Source: Daphnia carinata
Lineage: Eukaryota > Arthropoda > Branchiopoda > Diplostraca > Daphniidae
Direction of reading: 5' to 3'
DNA length: 64,000 nucleotides
Assembly (NCBI RefSeq): GCF_022539665.2
Contig: NC_081335.1
Coordinates: 1,550,001-1,614,000 of the forward strand
The notes beneath the pieces were generated by a model, which had not been told where the DNA came from, made no database searches, and saw only the letters and a list, made by a program, of their open reading frames with translations. The position numbers and the translations under genes are program-made. Of this stretch, positions 23,073-33,450 are shown one piece after another (position 1 is the stretch's first letter; each line of letters opens with the position of its first letter).

Positions 23073-25035
23073 ATGGAAAATTTTCAAAGTATAAACGATT
23101 TATTCTCTAGCTATCGGTCAAATATATCTGATGCTTGAACGTTACTTGTGTTTGCATAATGTTGCAGTCTTATATTTTCAATATGTTTAACTACTTTCCG
23201 TCTAAGGAGATGGACGAGAACCACATGCACACCATGATGTTTTGGAGCTTAATCTGCACAGTAGTGAAGAAGAATACATCGGTTCCAGTGAAGATGACGA
23301 AGACTTCATTGTCCCTGCTAAATATGTCAGAATTACAACCCTTGCAGAAATATTGTCACACAGAATTCAGCTTCCTATATCAAGTAGCTCTGAAGAAGTC
23401 AAACTTGATCCACGTCTTGTATCTGAACACTTGGTATGTTAGTTAAACATAACAAATTCAGTTCGACAACAATGAATGTTTTTATTTTTTTTTTTTTTGG
23501 TTTAGTATATGGGTTCAGATATGGAATTCATTGCACAGCCTGCTGCCTCGTTAGAGGAAGGAAGAGTATATGAACTACTTGCTCTGGTTCAGTCAGGAAT
23601 AGTCACATTTCCTGAACATATTCTTCCACTTGTACTCTTTTCACCTTCACTTATATCAGCTTTGAGATCTGTCTTCAATGATTTAAAAGTCATTGCCCTG
23701 ATTCCTGCCAGACCTAATTCCTCCACAGCTGATCCTTCTCTTGCCCAGTATGGTACCACAGCAGAGGTATATGAATACAGTGGGACAGAACCTGGTTTGC
23801 GTATTAAAACCAGAGTGAAGCAAAGATTCAAAGTACTAGCCACATGGATTGATGAATATGAGTAAGTTTTCCTTTTTTTTAATCTTTAACCATCATTAAC
23901 ATCTTAATCATTTTTTCCTAGGAATCTAATGGCAAGAGTGAAAATTCTTCCAGAAAAATCTTTGAGCCCAATGCAACCATGGCTATCATCAAAACTCATT
24001 CACCAAAGAACTTCGCTAATAGAAAGAGCAGTGCTAGAGAATTCATGGACAAGCTATCGCAATTCACTCGACACCAAAGTGTCTCCCCTAGCCGGCTGGG
24101 TGTTGCAGCAATTTGATTGTCATTCTTTGGCCGCTCGCGTTCGATTACAAATAAAGAAATTAATGGCTATCGACGATTCGAGCATGGAATTAGTGCCAAC
24201 AGAACCTCATTCTCTATCCTTCTGGGCAGCTAACAACCTTCTCATGGACGACGAAGGTCGCTTAGAACTCCTTGAAGAGGATAACGTTATATATCGTTTA
24301 AGGACAGTGCTGGAATTAATAAGCAAGGTTTTGTTCTCTTTTTCACTCATTTTTATCTGGTCGTTTACGCAGTCGTGCCCGTGCGGTAAAGCAATCATGT
24401 TTGACAAGCTTCCTAATTTCCTGGTTATCAAGGTTGCTTTACCACATTTGGGTTTCGAAAAAGCGTGGTTGCATGTCAACGTAACAAGGGGAAGTTAGCT
24501 TCCACACGAAGTTGTGAATGAAGCCGTTTTTGGTTTCTAGTGACATTCCACAGAATTTAATAAGTTTTTGGTTTTTCTTTAGCGTCACGTCTTTTCCTGT
24601 TGCGTCTGCTCGGTGCCTATTGCTGATCACACGGACGTCATCCTGATATGCAGCCAGGGAACTAGTCTATTCTTCAACAATCCAAGAACGGCCCAGGTTC
24701 GCAAGGTCATGACTTTCAGACAAGTTCAAAACATTCGCGTCGTATCCCGTCCATCAGTCGAGTTTTCGTGGTTTCCTGGGTATTAAGATGTCACATTACT
24801 TAACTTACTCGTGCTTATAAGTATTTTTCTCAAGATGGTGATTAGAAATTATGTTTCTTGCAGATACGCTTGGTCACCTGGCGAATGTTCATCGTGCCGA
24901 AACCATTTGGGCTGGTACATAACATCTGCTGCAACTAAACAAATGAAACCCAAGAACTTTTGGGTCTTGTGCAGTGAATCTCTGCAGACGGAGACCATAG
25001 CTAAGTCTTCTGACGTTAACGTCAAACTGTTCTAA
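23073..25035 (+). CDS. CRBN: Cereblon, CRL4 substrate receptor
   Basis: Clear exons: about 23205-23433, 23506-23861, 23922-24327, 24583-24779, 24864-25035; a first exon starting at ATG 23073 is likely but its donor is uncertain. After an acidic N-terminus (SSEEEYIGSSEDDEDF) comes the LON-like domain (YMGSDMEFIAQPA, LPLVLFSPSL, AQYGTTAEVYEY, RVKQRFKVLA), then a helical DDB1-binding part, then the CULT domain with zinc pairs CCVC and CSSC and the tri-Trp cage (FSWFPGYAWSPG and HLGW). Cereblon recruits substrates, such as proteins with C-terminal cyclic imides, to Cul4-DDB1 ubiquitin ligase. The residue at human Val388 is Pro here. Start site confidence is low, identity is high. Confidence 0.92.
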
Positions 25036-25237
25036 CTTCCTTGAGTTCCTTTCCACATCTGTGGTTGTACAAAACACGCGTGTAAATGTGGATTTACTTG
25101 TTCGTCACGAAATGTAAAAAACGGACTGTATGGTGTGAGGGTTGTACAAATTGTGTGTGTAAGACCAATATGATAACAGGATACATTTTTAAAGCTTTGA
25201 TACCTGGATAAACGGAGTGACCAGAATGTTTTCATAT

Positions 25238-26518
25238 TCAAACGTGCTCAACTGGAATATTTAATTTGAAAAGACAATTCGCATTGGAAAGCAGCAAACG
25301 GATGTTATTTTCGAATTGGCTTCGAATTCTTCCAAATTCCATTATCGTAGGAGGCTTCTCAGCCATCCAAAGCTTGTCAAACTCAATGAAGAGGTAACAG
25401 TAAAAACGATGGAAATTCAGTAGCGTGGGACCAGGCACTTGAAGGTGATGGCAGCAGATGTTGTATATATGGCTTTTAGCTGTACCGTCTTTCCACAAAT
25501 TGTACGCTAAATGAGTCAAGTTGATTCCTACTATAGCAAATGAATACCTGTAATTCCAAACTCCTATTAGTTATGGTTGGAAAGGATATAAGAGAAAAGA
25601 AAAAATAAAACAGTGAATTACCCATGGATGGGATGATTCGAATGAGACAGCACCTGAAGAGCAACTTCTGGATAGTTTTTTGCAAAGAAACTGAAGAACA
25701 AAGATAATTCTATAAGTATGCCAACTATAGAGGTGACAACCATCACGTAAAATACAAAAAACCCTACTGTAAGTTTTCAAGTCCTAATAGTCCCATGCCA
25801 CGAAAATCAGTCTTAGGATCATCCCCTTGAAATCCAATATCCTTCCACAAGTTGCTGACACGGCAATCAAGCTTTTTCGTTGGCATAAGAAGATTCCATA
25901 ATTCCAGTAACTTTTCCTCGTGTTCCATATTAGATGAGTCATATGCAGTAGTTCTAATATTCTCCAGGTCATGTAATAACTGTTTTAAACTCCATATTAT
26001 GGATACACATTCTCCAAATAGTTTCGTAAATCTGTAAAGAAAACTTTTGATAATGTATTATGACTCACACAGTTACACACAGGGAAACTTACGGTTGATG
26101 AGCATCAAGGTGAATTTTTTTAATATAGCAGATTGTTTCCACAGTATTGTGAATGATTTGGGCAGAACCTGCAGCAGTAAACCTTTTCTCCCTAGCTGCA
26201 AGGTCTAAAAATTGGAGAAGTGTATGCACTTTAACACTTTTTGACTGCTTCAACGAATCCTCTTTTATATATAAATGTTAAAGAAATAAGTGTTAGTATA
26301 GAAAACAGTATCTCACTATGTAATATCTAACCTATTCCAAGAATCCTTGGTGCACCAGATGGTTCACAGTAGCAAGTTCTCTGTAACTCACACAAACCCG
26401 TCGTTTGTCTCAATATCCATTTAATAAAAGGGCGTAAGATTCTTTTTATAAAATTAAATACAGGAGAGAGGAACCAGCCAAAGAAATTTGAAATGTAGGA
26501 TACCGGTTGAGAAAGCAT
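25238..26518 (-). CDS. ELMOD2: ELMO domain protein, ELMOD1/2 type
   Basis: Five exons on the minus strand: 26332-26518, 26093-26261, 25768-26031, 25622-25690, 25238-25547, about 332 residues. The N-terminus has a hydrophobic or amphipathic stretch and the family KWILRQTTGLCELQR. The ELMO domain contains YDSSNMEHEEKLLELWNLL, MPTKKLD, the signature GFQGDDPKTDFRGMG with the conserved catalytic Arg, HPIHGYSFAIVGINLTHLAY and FYCYLFIEFDKLW. ELMOD proteins are GTPase-activating proteins for ARF/ARL GTPases, notably ARL2, at ER, lipid droplets or mitochondria. ELMOD1 and ELMOD2 cannot be separated by eye. Converges with CRBN, about 200 bp between stops. Confidence 0.93.
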
Positions 26519-27365
26519 TGCACACAGTTTACTTAACCATGCAACATACTATGTTCTTTCTATTACAAATGGTTCTAGTTGACACACCTAGCCTCATCAA
26601 TGAAATATTTGATTTGCAACAAAACGAAAGCAACCGTCAACATGAAGAACAAAATTTGATATGGTAATGCACAATAAGTTAGCAGACTGCAATGGGCGTG
26701 GTTTCTGCATAGAAATAGTGATGTTTACTACCGGAATAGTTCCGCATAGACAGTCGTTAGGAAAATGTGGGAACCAATCTTGAACTTACATGGAAATCTC
26801 TAGTCACTCTGAAATTCGAGTGAATTTAAGTTATGTAACATCGGTATAAAATTTCAAACGATCAAGGTCTTTAGCAATCATACTAATTCAACATTTTCAA
26901 TTGGTTCGATAATCGCGCGCCCCTTACGATTCAGTTTCATTAATAAAGAAAATCTAACCAGGAACCGTTAGACATTTTTTGTGCCGTGTCGACTTCTTGA
27001 TGAGTAGTTACTAATTTTAAAAGTTTTTGACAGAATATAGTAAAGTAAAACAACCAAAATCATTTACCGTAGGAAATAAAAACGTAGTGCCAATTGTTTT
27101 GTAGGTCAACACAGGAGGGGATATTACCTTTCTTCAAGGACGTCGGGACTACCTTTCTTAAACCTTATTGCTGGGAAAAAAACTTTTGGTCTGCGGTATG
27201 TAAACAAGTACGTTGCGATATCAATGCACTAGAGCCAATTGTTCACAGTTCCCTATAACAATCGTGGAAGTAAAAATTTTAATGTAATTCACATGTTAAT
27301 TTGCGAACTATTTACGTATTTATAATAAATACAGAATTACATATTTAAATAGCATAACAAAAAAG

Positions 27366-27422
27366 ATTCGAACCCGTAAGATCAGCATGGCAGCCGCAAA
27401 CTATGCCACAGCGCCATATTTC
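27366..27422 (-). other. tRNA-like sequence with Pol III boxes and T-run terminator
   Basis: On the minus strand: TGTGGCATAGTTTG (A box) then GGGTTCGAATC (B box) then six T, a Pol III stop. No acceptor stem pairs well. Similar to the relic at 11207-11270. Probably a tRNA-derived SINE head. Confidence 0.5.
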
Positions 27423-27487
27423 AATCACTTACTTCATGTATAAGCTACCTATTTGAATGGGTGACACCTAAAACTAATTTTGTTTGG

Positions 27488-27791
27488 AATGTGCGGTCCT
27501 GGCACAATGGTTATCGCCCTCGCTTTGTATTCTGTGGTCCCGCGTTCAAATCCTGCCACCTCCAATTTCCAAGCTTCCCTCCTCACCCTCTCCTCCCTCC
27601 CACCCCCACACATCAACATTCAAGATTCATCTCAACGGATTCGCAAGACTCTTCATCTCATCGGATTACGCAACATTCAACATCTCATTACAATGGATTC
27701 TCAACATTCTTCAACTCTTCGGATTACGCAAGATTCTACATTCATCGCTTCGGACATCATCTACACAACTGCCTTCAAGAAAAAAAAAAAG
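27488..27791 (+). mobile_element. tRNA-derived SINE with tandem body and poly-A tail
   Basis: Head: TGGCACAATGG matches the A box consensus exactly, and CGTTCAAATCC is a good B box 43 bp later. Body: three degenerate units containing CGGATTACGCAA or CGGATTCGCAAG spaced about 36-70 bp apart, rich in CATCTCA/CAACATTC phrases. Tail: an A-rich run at 27779-27791. This order is that of a SINE. Long open frames here come from the stop-poor repeat and are not genes. Confidence 0.65.
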
Positions 27792-28114
27792 AGAAGAGCC
27801 ATGCCTACTATACAGGGGCTAAGATGGCACACTAGAAAAATCGATCTGTAGTACCGTTCACTACATTGAAGATCGACCCACACACTCAGGTAGAGAAGAG
27901 GTAATCGTAGCTCGTAGGTTGTTGGTAAGTCTCCCCATGGCCACTAGGCATCATGGATGCAGGCAGCTAATCATCGAGGTATGTGACTCTCTTCGATACC
28001 GTTTTTGGTTTTCCTTACTATAACGGTCGTCTAGTAACAACAATAGTGCGGTTAGTAGGTAGGTAGGCTAGTGACTGTTTGAAACAATGTAACCCAAATG
28101 TGGAAAATTACGAT

Positions 28115-28250
28115 ATGGTTTCTGAAAATTCATCTCAGGCCTCCAAACAGGAGAAAGCCTTGGCTTTGGGCGCCCAACTCGACTTTGAAAAGACAAATTA
28201 TGAATCCACCATCCAGCTTCTCTCAAAATTGGAACGCTTTTGTAATATCC
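28115..28250 (+). pseudogene. Orphan first exon resembling CNOT10 N-terminus
   Basis: An open frame from ATG 28115 reads MVSENSSQASKQEKAL then ALGAQLDFEKTNYESTIQLL, followed by a possible donor (TTTT-GTAATA near 28238). The pattern QEK-L...F....Y....Q.L resembles the start of the first TPR region of CNOT10, a CCR4-NOT subunit. No second CNOT10 exon was found on this strand in the next kilobase before the ORC2 gene. Either a gene fragment left by duplication or a chance resemblance. Confidence 0.35.
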
Positions 28251-28269
28251 AATTTCAAGGTTCATGACA

Positions 28270-29380
28270 TAAGTTGGATGAAAAACGATGGCTGGCGGAC
28301 CGGTGGATACCGTACCGTCTCTCTTTTTTTTTAGGGGGGGGGGGCCTTTTTTTTTATACGCCTGATTGTGCTGTAATTATTCACGTATCAAGCGCATAGT
28401 ATGACCATTTATGTATCGACATTGAACTGGAAGAATTAGTCTAAGGTTACTTCTTTCACTAATCCTTGGAGCATTAGGCAACTGTATTTTAACATCCTTG
28501 TCCGGTTTCCAACGCCGCCTTGCGAGCGATGGAAAATTGGATGTATAAAAAGGCAGCTATTGGAGGCGAATGGAAAAGTAACTCGTGCAATCCCACAAAA
28601 GCAACAACCAAAACGTCTGGTGTGAGGTAAAAAAATTGTCAACTTTTAACAAAAATGGATACCTATAAAGTACTATAACGTAATTCATATCACTTACGTC
28701 TTGACATTTCTAATTTTGAATCATTCGCAGATTATACTGCTTCTTGGAGCATAAATTGGTGCATTCTAATTTACTCGAGATGAATTTTTATACTTTCTCA
28801 AATCTACGGTTCTCAAGGCGTCAAATACGCTAAGGCTATAGTGGAAATGGAGGTAATTTGTGTTGAAGAGGCAAGGGCTTTTCGATTCACAACCAATTCT
28901 AAATTTTACGCTTTCTTTAGGATACCGTTAATCTAAAAACCATATTTTTAAGGGAAAAATTGTAAATATTATGTCCACTTTGTCCTCCTCTTTACGATTC
29001 GTAATAAACAGCAGCCAATATTACCATTTTGACTCCTTCGCCTTTTTTTTCACACGCTTGCAAAGTTGACAGAGAACTTCCATTAAGCGTCCAATATCTT
29101 CTTCTTTCTTTCACGCAAGAAACCGTGACAACGTGTAAACCGCTGCCTTTCAGTTTTTTTACACCTAAAGGTTCCATCAAGGTTTTAAAATTTTTAGTTA
29201 TTTTTTAAATTAATTTATTGTTTTACCAAAAGCCACGGATCGATAGAAGTAAATTTGCTGGGGCAGAAAGTACATTCGCTATACTTTAGATTAAGAATGT
29301 TAGTACGTTTACTGAGCGAGTTTGTCGAGCAACTCTGTTTCACGGTACCACAGACTTTGGCGATCGCTTGCTACCGGAGG
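28270..29380. other. Gap between orphan exon and ORC2 3' end
   Basis: No supported gene. Contains a T-run/G-run/T-run block at about 28322-28357 with 13 consecutive G. Confidence 0.4.
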
Positions 29381-31511
29381 CTATTCTTGATGTTTTTGAA
29401 CAAACTCTTCAAGCTGATTTTTTTCTAGGGGAATGTGCAGTACTTCAGTTCCATCTGGGGTTCGTCGGATCCGCAATAGCTTGTGATCTTTGAATTCAGT
29501 CAACTGGGCACGCAGAGTCAAATCCGAATTGACCAACATCCGATCTCTGCATTCGCTGTAGAGTTCATGGAACGGAAATCCTGTGACAAACAACACATTT
29601 TTTAAAATTCATACTACCAAAAGAAGTTGGAAAATAAAACAATACCGTGATAATTAGTTTCATTATTGTTTTCAAGTTGCCGCTGCGCAATCAGAATGAA
29701 AATCGCCTTGGCGTTGAACGTCAACGACGCAAATACATGCACGAGGGAGGCTAATCCGAGCGTTGTAGATTGTTGGACTAGGAGTGAATTTTCGTACGAG
29801 ATTTCTTCTGAGTAAGGGGCGAAAGTGGTGCAATCAAAATAAACAAACTTTGATTGACTTAGTTTACGCTGATCCCACACTTCGAAATAAAACAGATATA
29901 AGACAACGTGAGGGTGCACAAAATGGTAACGACACTTACGTAATGGAGTGTTGATATGGTCGGTGGAAGCGACAACATGAAGACCAGGAGCTGCAGCCAA
30001 TCGACATAGAACTTCTTGTTCTCGGCTGAACTGCAAGCTGGGGCCATCCATATTGTGAATAATAAGATAAGCCTCAATTTTTGTACTGTTAAATTCCTGT
30101 TCTATGAACTCCAACTGTTCGACGGTGCTAAAGAACGTGCCAGAATGCTCCAAAATGCCATCTGTTATTGAATTAAATATCTCCTTGATTGTTAAACCAG
30201 GGAAATAACCGTTAACGACGATCACGTTTTTTCCGTCAAGAAACCGAGTGCGAAATTCATCGAGTAAATATCGCTTTGAGCCCAATCCGTAAACAAGAAT
30301 GTTGAATCCTTCCCTGTAATGATATTTCAGGTTTTTAAACTCTATCTTTACGTAACTCTGTAAGTATCGGAATATTTCTGTTCACCTTAAAAGGAAACTC
30401 CACTGAAGGAACTGTTGTTGGTATTCTTTCATTAGAAGTACTTTCTCTTTTGAATGACAATCATCAAAATTTTCCATCAATGAATCGACCGCTTCTTGAC
30501 TCAACCTAGGGTTACTCAAACGGTTGAGCGTTCGATCAGAAGTGTGCACTGAAGAGCTTTGCGCCAAAAAATAATCTTCAGTATTAACACTGATATCCAT
30601 CGCCTGATTTTTCGCAGCTTTCAGTTTAAGCTTTTTTCTGTCTTCTTCATCATTTGAGCTGGAGTCACTTTCCGAACCATCGCTCTCTGCATCGCTGTTT
30701 CCTTCTAACACTTGAGATGTCACCTTCACAATTTCTATGGGAATAATGTTATATGATCTTGAGGCATTGATAACCTATTAAATCGAGATTTACTGTTCCG
30801 TAATTGTCGCCGAACTGTCTGTGGAGTTTGAGCAGGGATGGTTTTTCTTCCTTTGTCTGGTGTTTTCAAAGGTGTTTTATTTGGAGTTTTATTTATTCTT
30901 TGTTTCAAAACAGATGTTGGAGTTTTTAAAGGTGTTCTCAGTGTGGTCTTCTTTCTAGGAGTCTTCCATCCAAATCCAAACAATTCTGCACCTTTATTAA
31001 CTGCTTCTTCATCTTCATTGTCTCCACCATCTGTACAAAAGAAACCATGAAACAATTACAGCTGTACTACTTCTCCTTTGATAGTAATTTTAAACTGAAT
31101 CAACTGGAAAGCTATTACACAGGAAATCCCAATTAATTCAAACTTACATTCTCCTCGAGGCATCATTTCTTCATCAGCAATTGGTTGAAAAGCCTCTGAG
31201 CTTTCTTCACTTGTTAATCCATCTTCAGAAACAGCATAAATTGGTCGATCATATTTATCACCCTGGTTAAACAATGTAGTAATCTTTACACGAGCATGCT
31301 CAGCACATTGCCGTGACGATCTTTTTCTGGCGCTTGAATCAGAAGACTGTGATTTCTCGGCGCTCGAAATTTTCTTGCTTGGCGTCCGACATTCTTTTTT
31401 CTTCCTAGATGCTCTTATTATGTCTTCTATAATGAGATTGTCTAAATCTTCCTCGGATTCCTGAATAGTGGGTAAAGCTAATGATCCTCTTTTTTTTTCG
31501 TCACACGCCAT
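29381..31511 (-). CDS. ORC2: Origin recognition complex subunit 2
   Basis: Six exons on the minus strand: 31148-31511, 30794-31030, 30386-30734, 29940-30313, 29646-29879, 29381-29580, about 585 residues (human 577). The N-terminal third is charged and low-complexity, with basic Thr-Pro repeats (LRTPLKTPTSVLK, TPLKTPDK) likely to be CDK sites. The conserved ORC2 part has the QFLQWSFLLREGFNILVYG motif, GSKRYLLDEF, VVNGYFPGLTIKEI, IHNMDGPSL, the ASTDHIN segment, PYSEEISYENSLLV, and the winged-helix C-terminus VNSDLTLRAQLTEFKDHKL. ORC2 is a structural AAA+-like subunit of the complex that marks replication origins and loads MCM. A typical E2F site lies upstream. Confidence 0.95.
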
Positions 31512-31609
31512 TCAATAATTTTAAATTTTCTTCTACGAAACACCGAATGAGGAATGATAACCACAAAGCAAGATCGTCTGCTTCCCTGCATCTGGGAACG
31601 GAGGTCTTC

Positions 31610-31619
31610 TCCCGCCAAA
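31610..31619 (-). promoter_or_regulatory. E2F site in the ORC2 promoter
   Basis: The minus strand reads TTTGGCGGGA, a full consensus E2F/DP element, about 100 bp upstream of the ORC2 ATG. Replication-licensing genes are well-known E2F targets in animals, so S-phase control of this gene is likely. Confidence 0.65.
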
Positions 31620-32404
31620 ATTAGTCATCGCGATTTTTAACAAAGGCTCTGTTGGACAACGTAGTATTTATTTAATTTATACCTTTTCATTCCATTTTCT
31701 TTCTCGTTTTGGTTTTCCATAGCTTTTTTCCCCTTTTTTTCTTTTTTTTTGTACATGAACGGATTCTCAGGTTATGCTGTTAAAAAAATGCACAAGTAAC
31801 TACGATATTCGTATACGTTAGCGTTATACCGACCTGATTTTGATTTAAGCATTCCAAACATTTAACTCTATCATAATTTAAACATGATTAGATTAGCACA
31901 CAACTAATTCCTATTCTTTTCCATTGATTCATCCTAGTTATGGAACTCCATTAATACGACGTGGATAGTCTTTTCAATTCCATTGTACTGCGAGTCCTTT
32001 GTATTCAGCTATAAATGACTATAACACGACTAACCTACTAAGAAACGCGGTAGGGACAGATGTTCTTAATCCTGAAAGAACTAATGAGATATCAGATGTT
32101 ACACCAGCTAACATTGGGTCGTAGCACGCGCAAACTTCATTTAACCTATAGCTGCTTTAAGCCTTAAATTTCCAGTCCCTGCGAAAGTGTGAAAATATAC
32201 TTATATAGTTCCAGTACTTATTCACTATTCTATTTCAACCATACCTGTACATTACTAAACACCTAGTAATTATATGAAAAAAAACACATTATTTAAATAA
32301 AATTAATCTTTTTTCTGTGTACCATATTCATAATAAAAGTCATTTGAATGTGCACTAGTTTGCCACTGTGAGTTTGGCTAGAAAATTGCATAGACAATCC
32401 AAAA
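31620..32404. other. Gap between ORC2 promoter and ENY2 stop
   Basis: AT-rich with T-runs. No coding frame with family support. Part of it is probably the ENY2 3' untranslated region. Confidence 0.4.
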
Positions 32405-32939
32405 CTAAGTTTGCTGGTTAGCTTGTGCTTGCGTAAATTCAATAATACTTTCAATAACAGCTCCACTTGCTTCTTGGGCGGATGGCAATGAGCCTAGAAT
32501 AATGGTGGGAGAGATTATACATTTTATAGCCCATATTTCCTTGTTATGTAACATTTACCTCTTAGCTGTTCAACAATGGTTTCAAGATTCACATTATTGA
32601 CCCCTCCGTTTTGTTGCATTATCTGACGAACCTGGTTCTCCAGCAAATTTCTGACATGAGAATTTTTCAGTCTTTCATGTAACTCTTGCCTGAGCCTGTG
32701 AAATTAAAATATAAAAGTAGTGAAATGGACAACTTTTTAACTCATGAGCATGGTCACCTATCTTTTTCACCAAGTGCCACCAGTTGTTTATTTACAGATA
32801 TAAAGGCAGCCAAAACATCATTGTTGTCACGGGCACTGCATTCAAGGAAAAATAAATGCATTTTTCACCATATGTATATTACATGTTATATGACATATTA
32901 TTAAGATGACTTATATTAAGGGTTAGCAATTTACTTCAT
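32405..32939 (-). CDS. ENY2: ENY2 / enhancer of yellow 2, SAGA and TREX-2 subunit
   Basis: Four exons on the minus strand: 32935-32939 (Met plus two bases), 32758-32835, 32559-32695, 32405-32493, total 102 residues; human ENY2 has 101. The central part follows the ENY2 layout: INxxL-type VNKQLVALGEKDRLRQEL, then LENQVRQIMQQNGG, then LETIVEQLRGSLP and a terminal helix ESIIEFTQAQ. All joins agree in phase, including the 5-nt first exon. ENY2 sits in the SAGA deubiquitinase module and in TREX-2, linking transcription to mRNA export. Sequence is diverged from vertebrates, so I rely on length and pattern. Confidence 0.75.
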
Positions 32940-33450
32940 TGTTTGGGGGAAGTTTCGGCCAAATAAATAAATTTAGTTGAAATTGGTAACTCGCAACTCA
33001 AACACGTTCGCTTGGTACTATGGTAATTTATTCCGCCAATCATGAGATTGTTTTGGTAAACAGCGGCTTCTTGTGACAGGCGTTGAAACTAAAAAAAGAA
33101 GTAAACTTGTATGCTCGTCAAATTTATTGGACTTCGTGCGTGTAATCCCGGAACAAAACATAAGCGATAAATACGTACAATTAGATTACGAAACAATTCT
33201 TTTTGAAAAAGAACTTGTCACCTTACATGTGAAAAAAGAATATACATTGTAGTTTTCACTCAAATATTTAAAATGTACATGTGAAAAGGCCGCTACCACT
33301 ATTGGTTACATCAAACCGATGGCATAACTAGTTCTGTTGTTGTGATCGGGTAGAGTCTTCTCGTAGTGTGGATGGACAAGTTAATATTTGCTTTCTGTTG
33401 TAACCCCGTAATTAATAATCAACAAGAAATGAAAATATGTTAAGTAACGA

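Noticed and set aside
27461-27851. Three overlapping 112-124 codon frames
   Set aside because: They translate the SINE body and its repeats in all frames.
32941-33100. Possible extra coding exon upstream of ENY2 (FQRLSQEAAVYQ)
   Set aside because: The ENY2 start at 32939 gives the expected length with correct phase, so this is more likely 5' untranslated.
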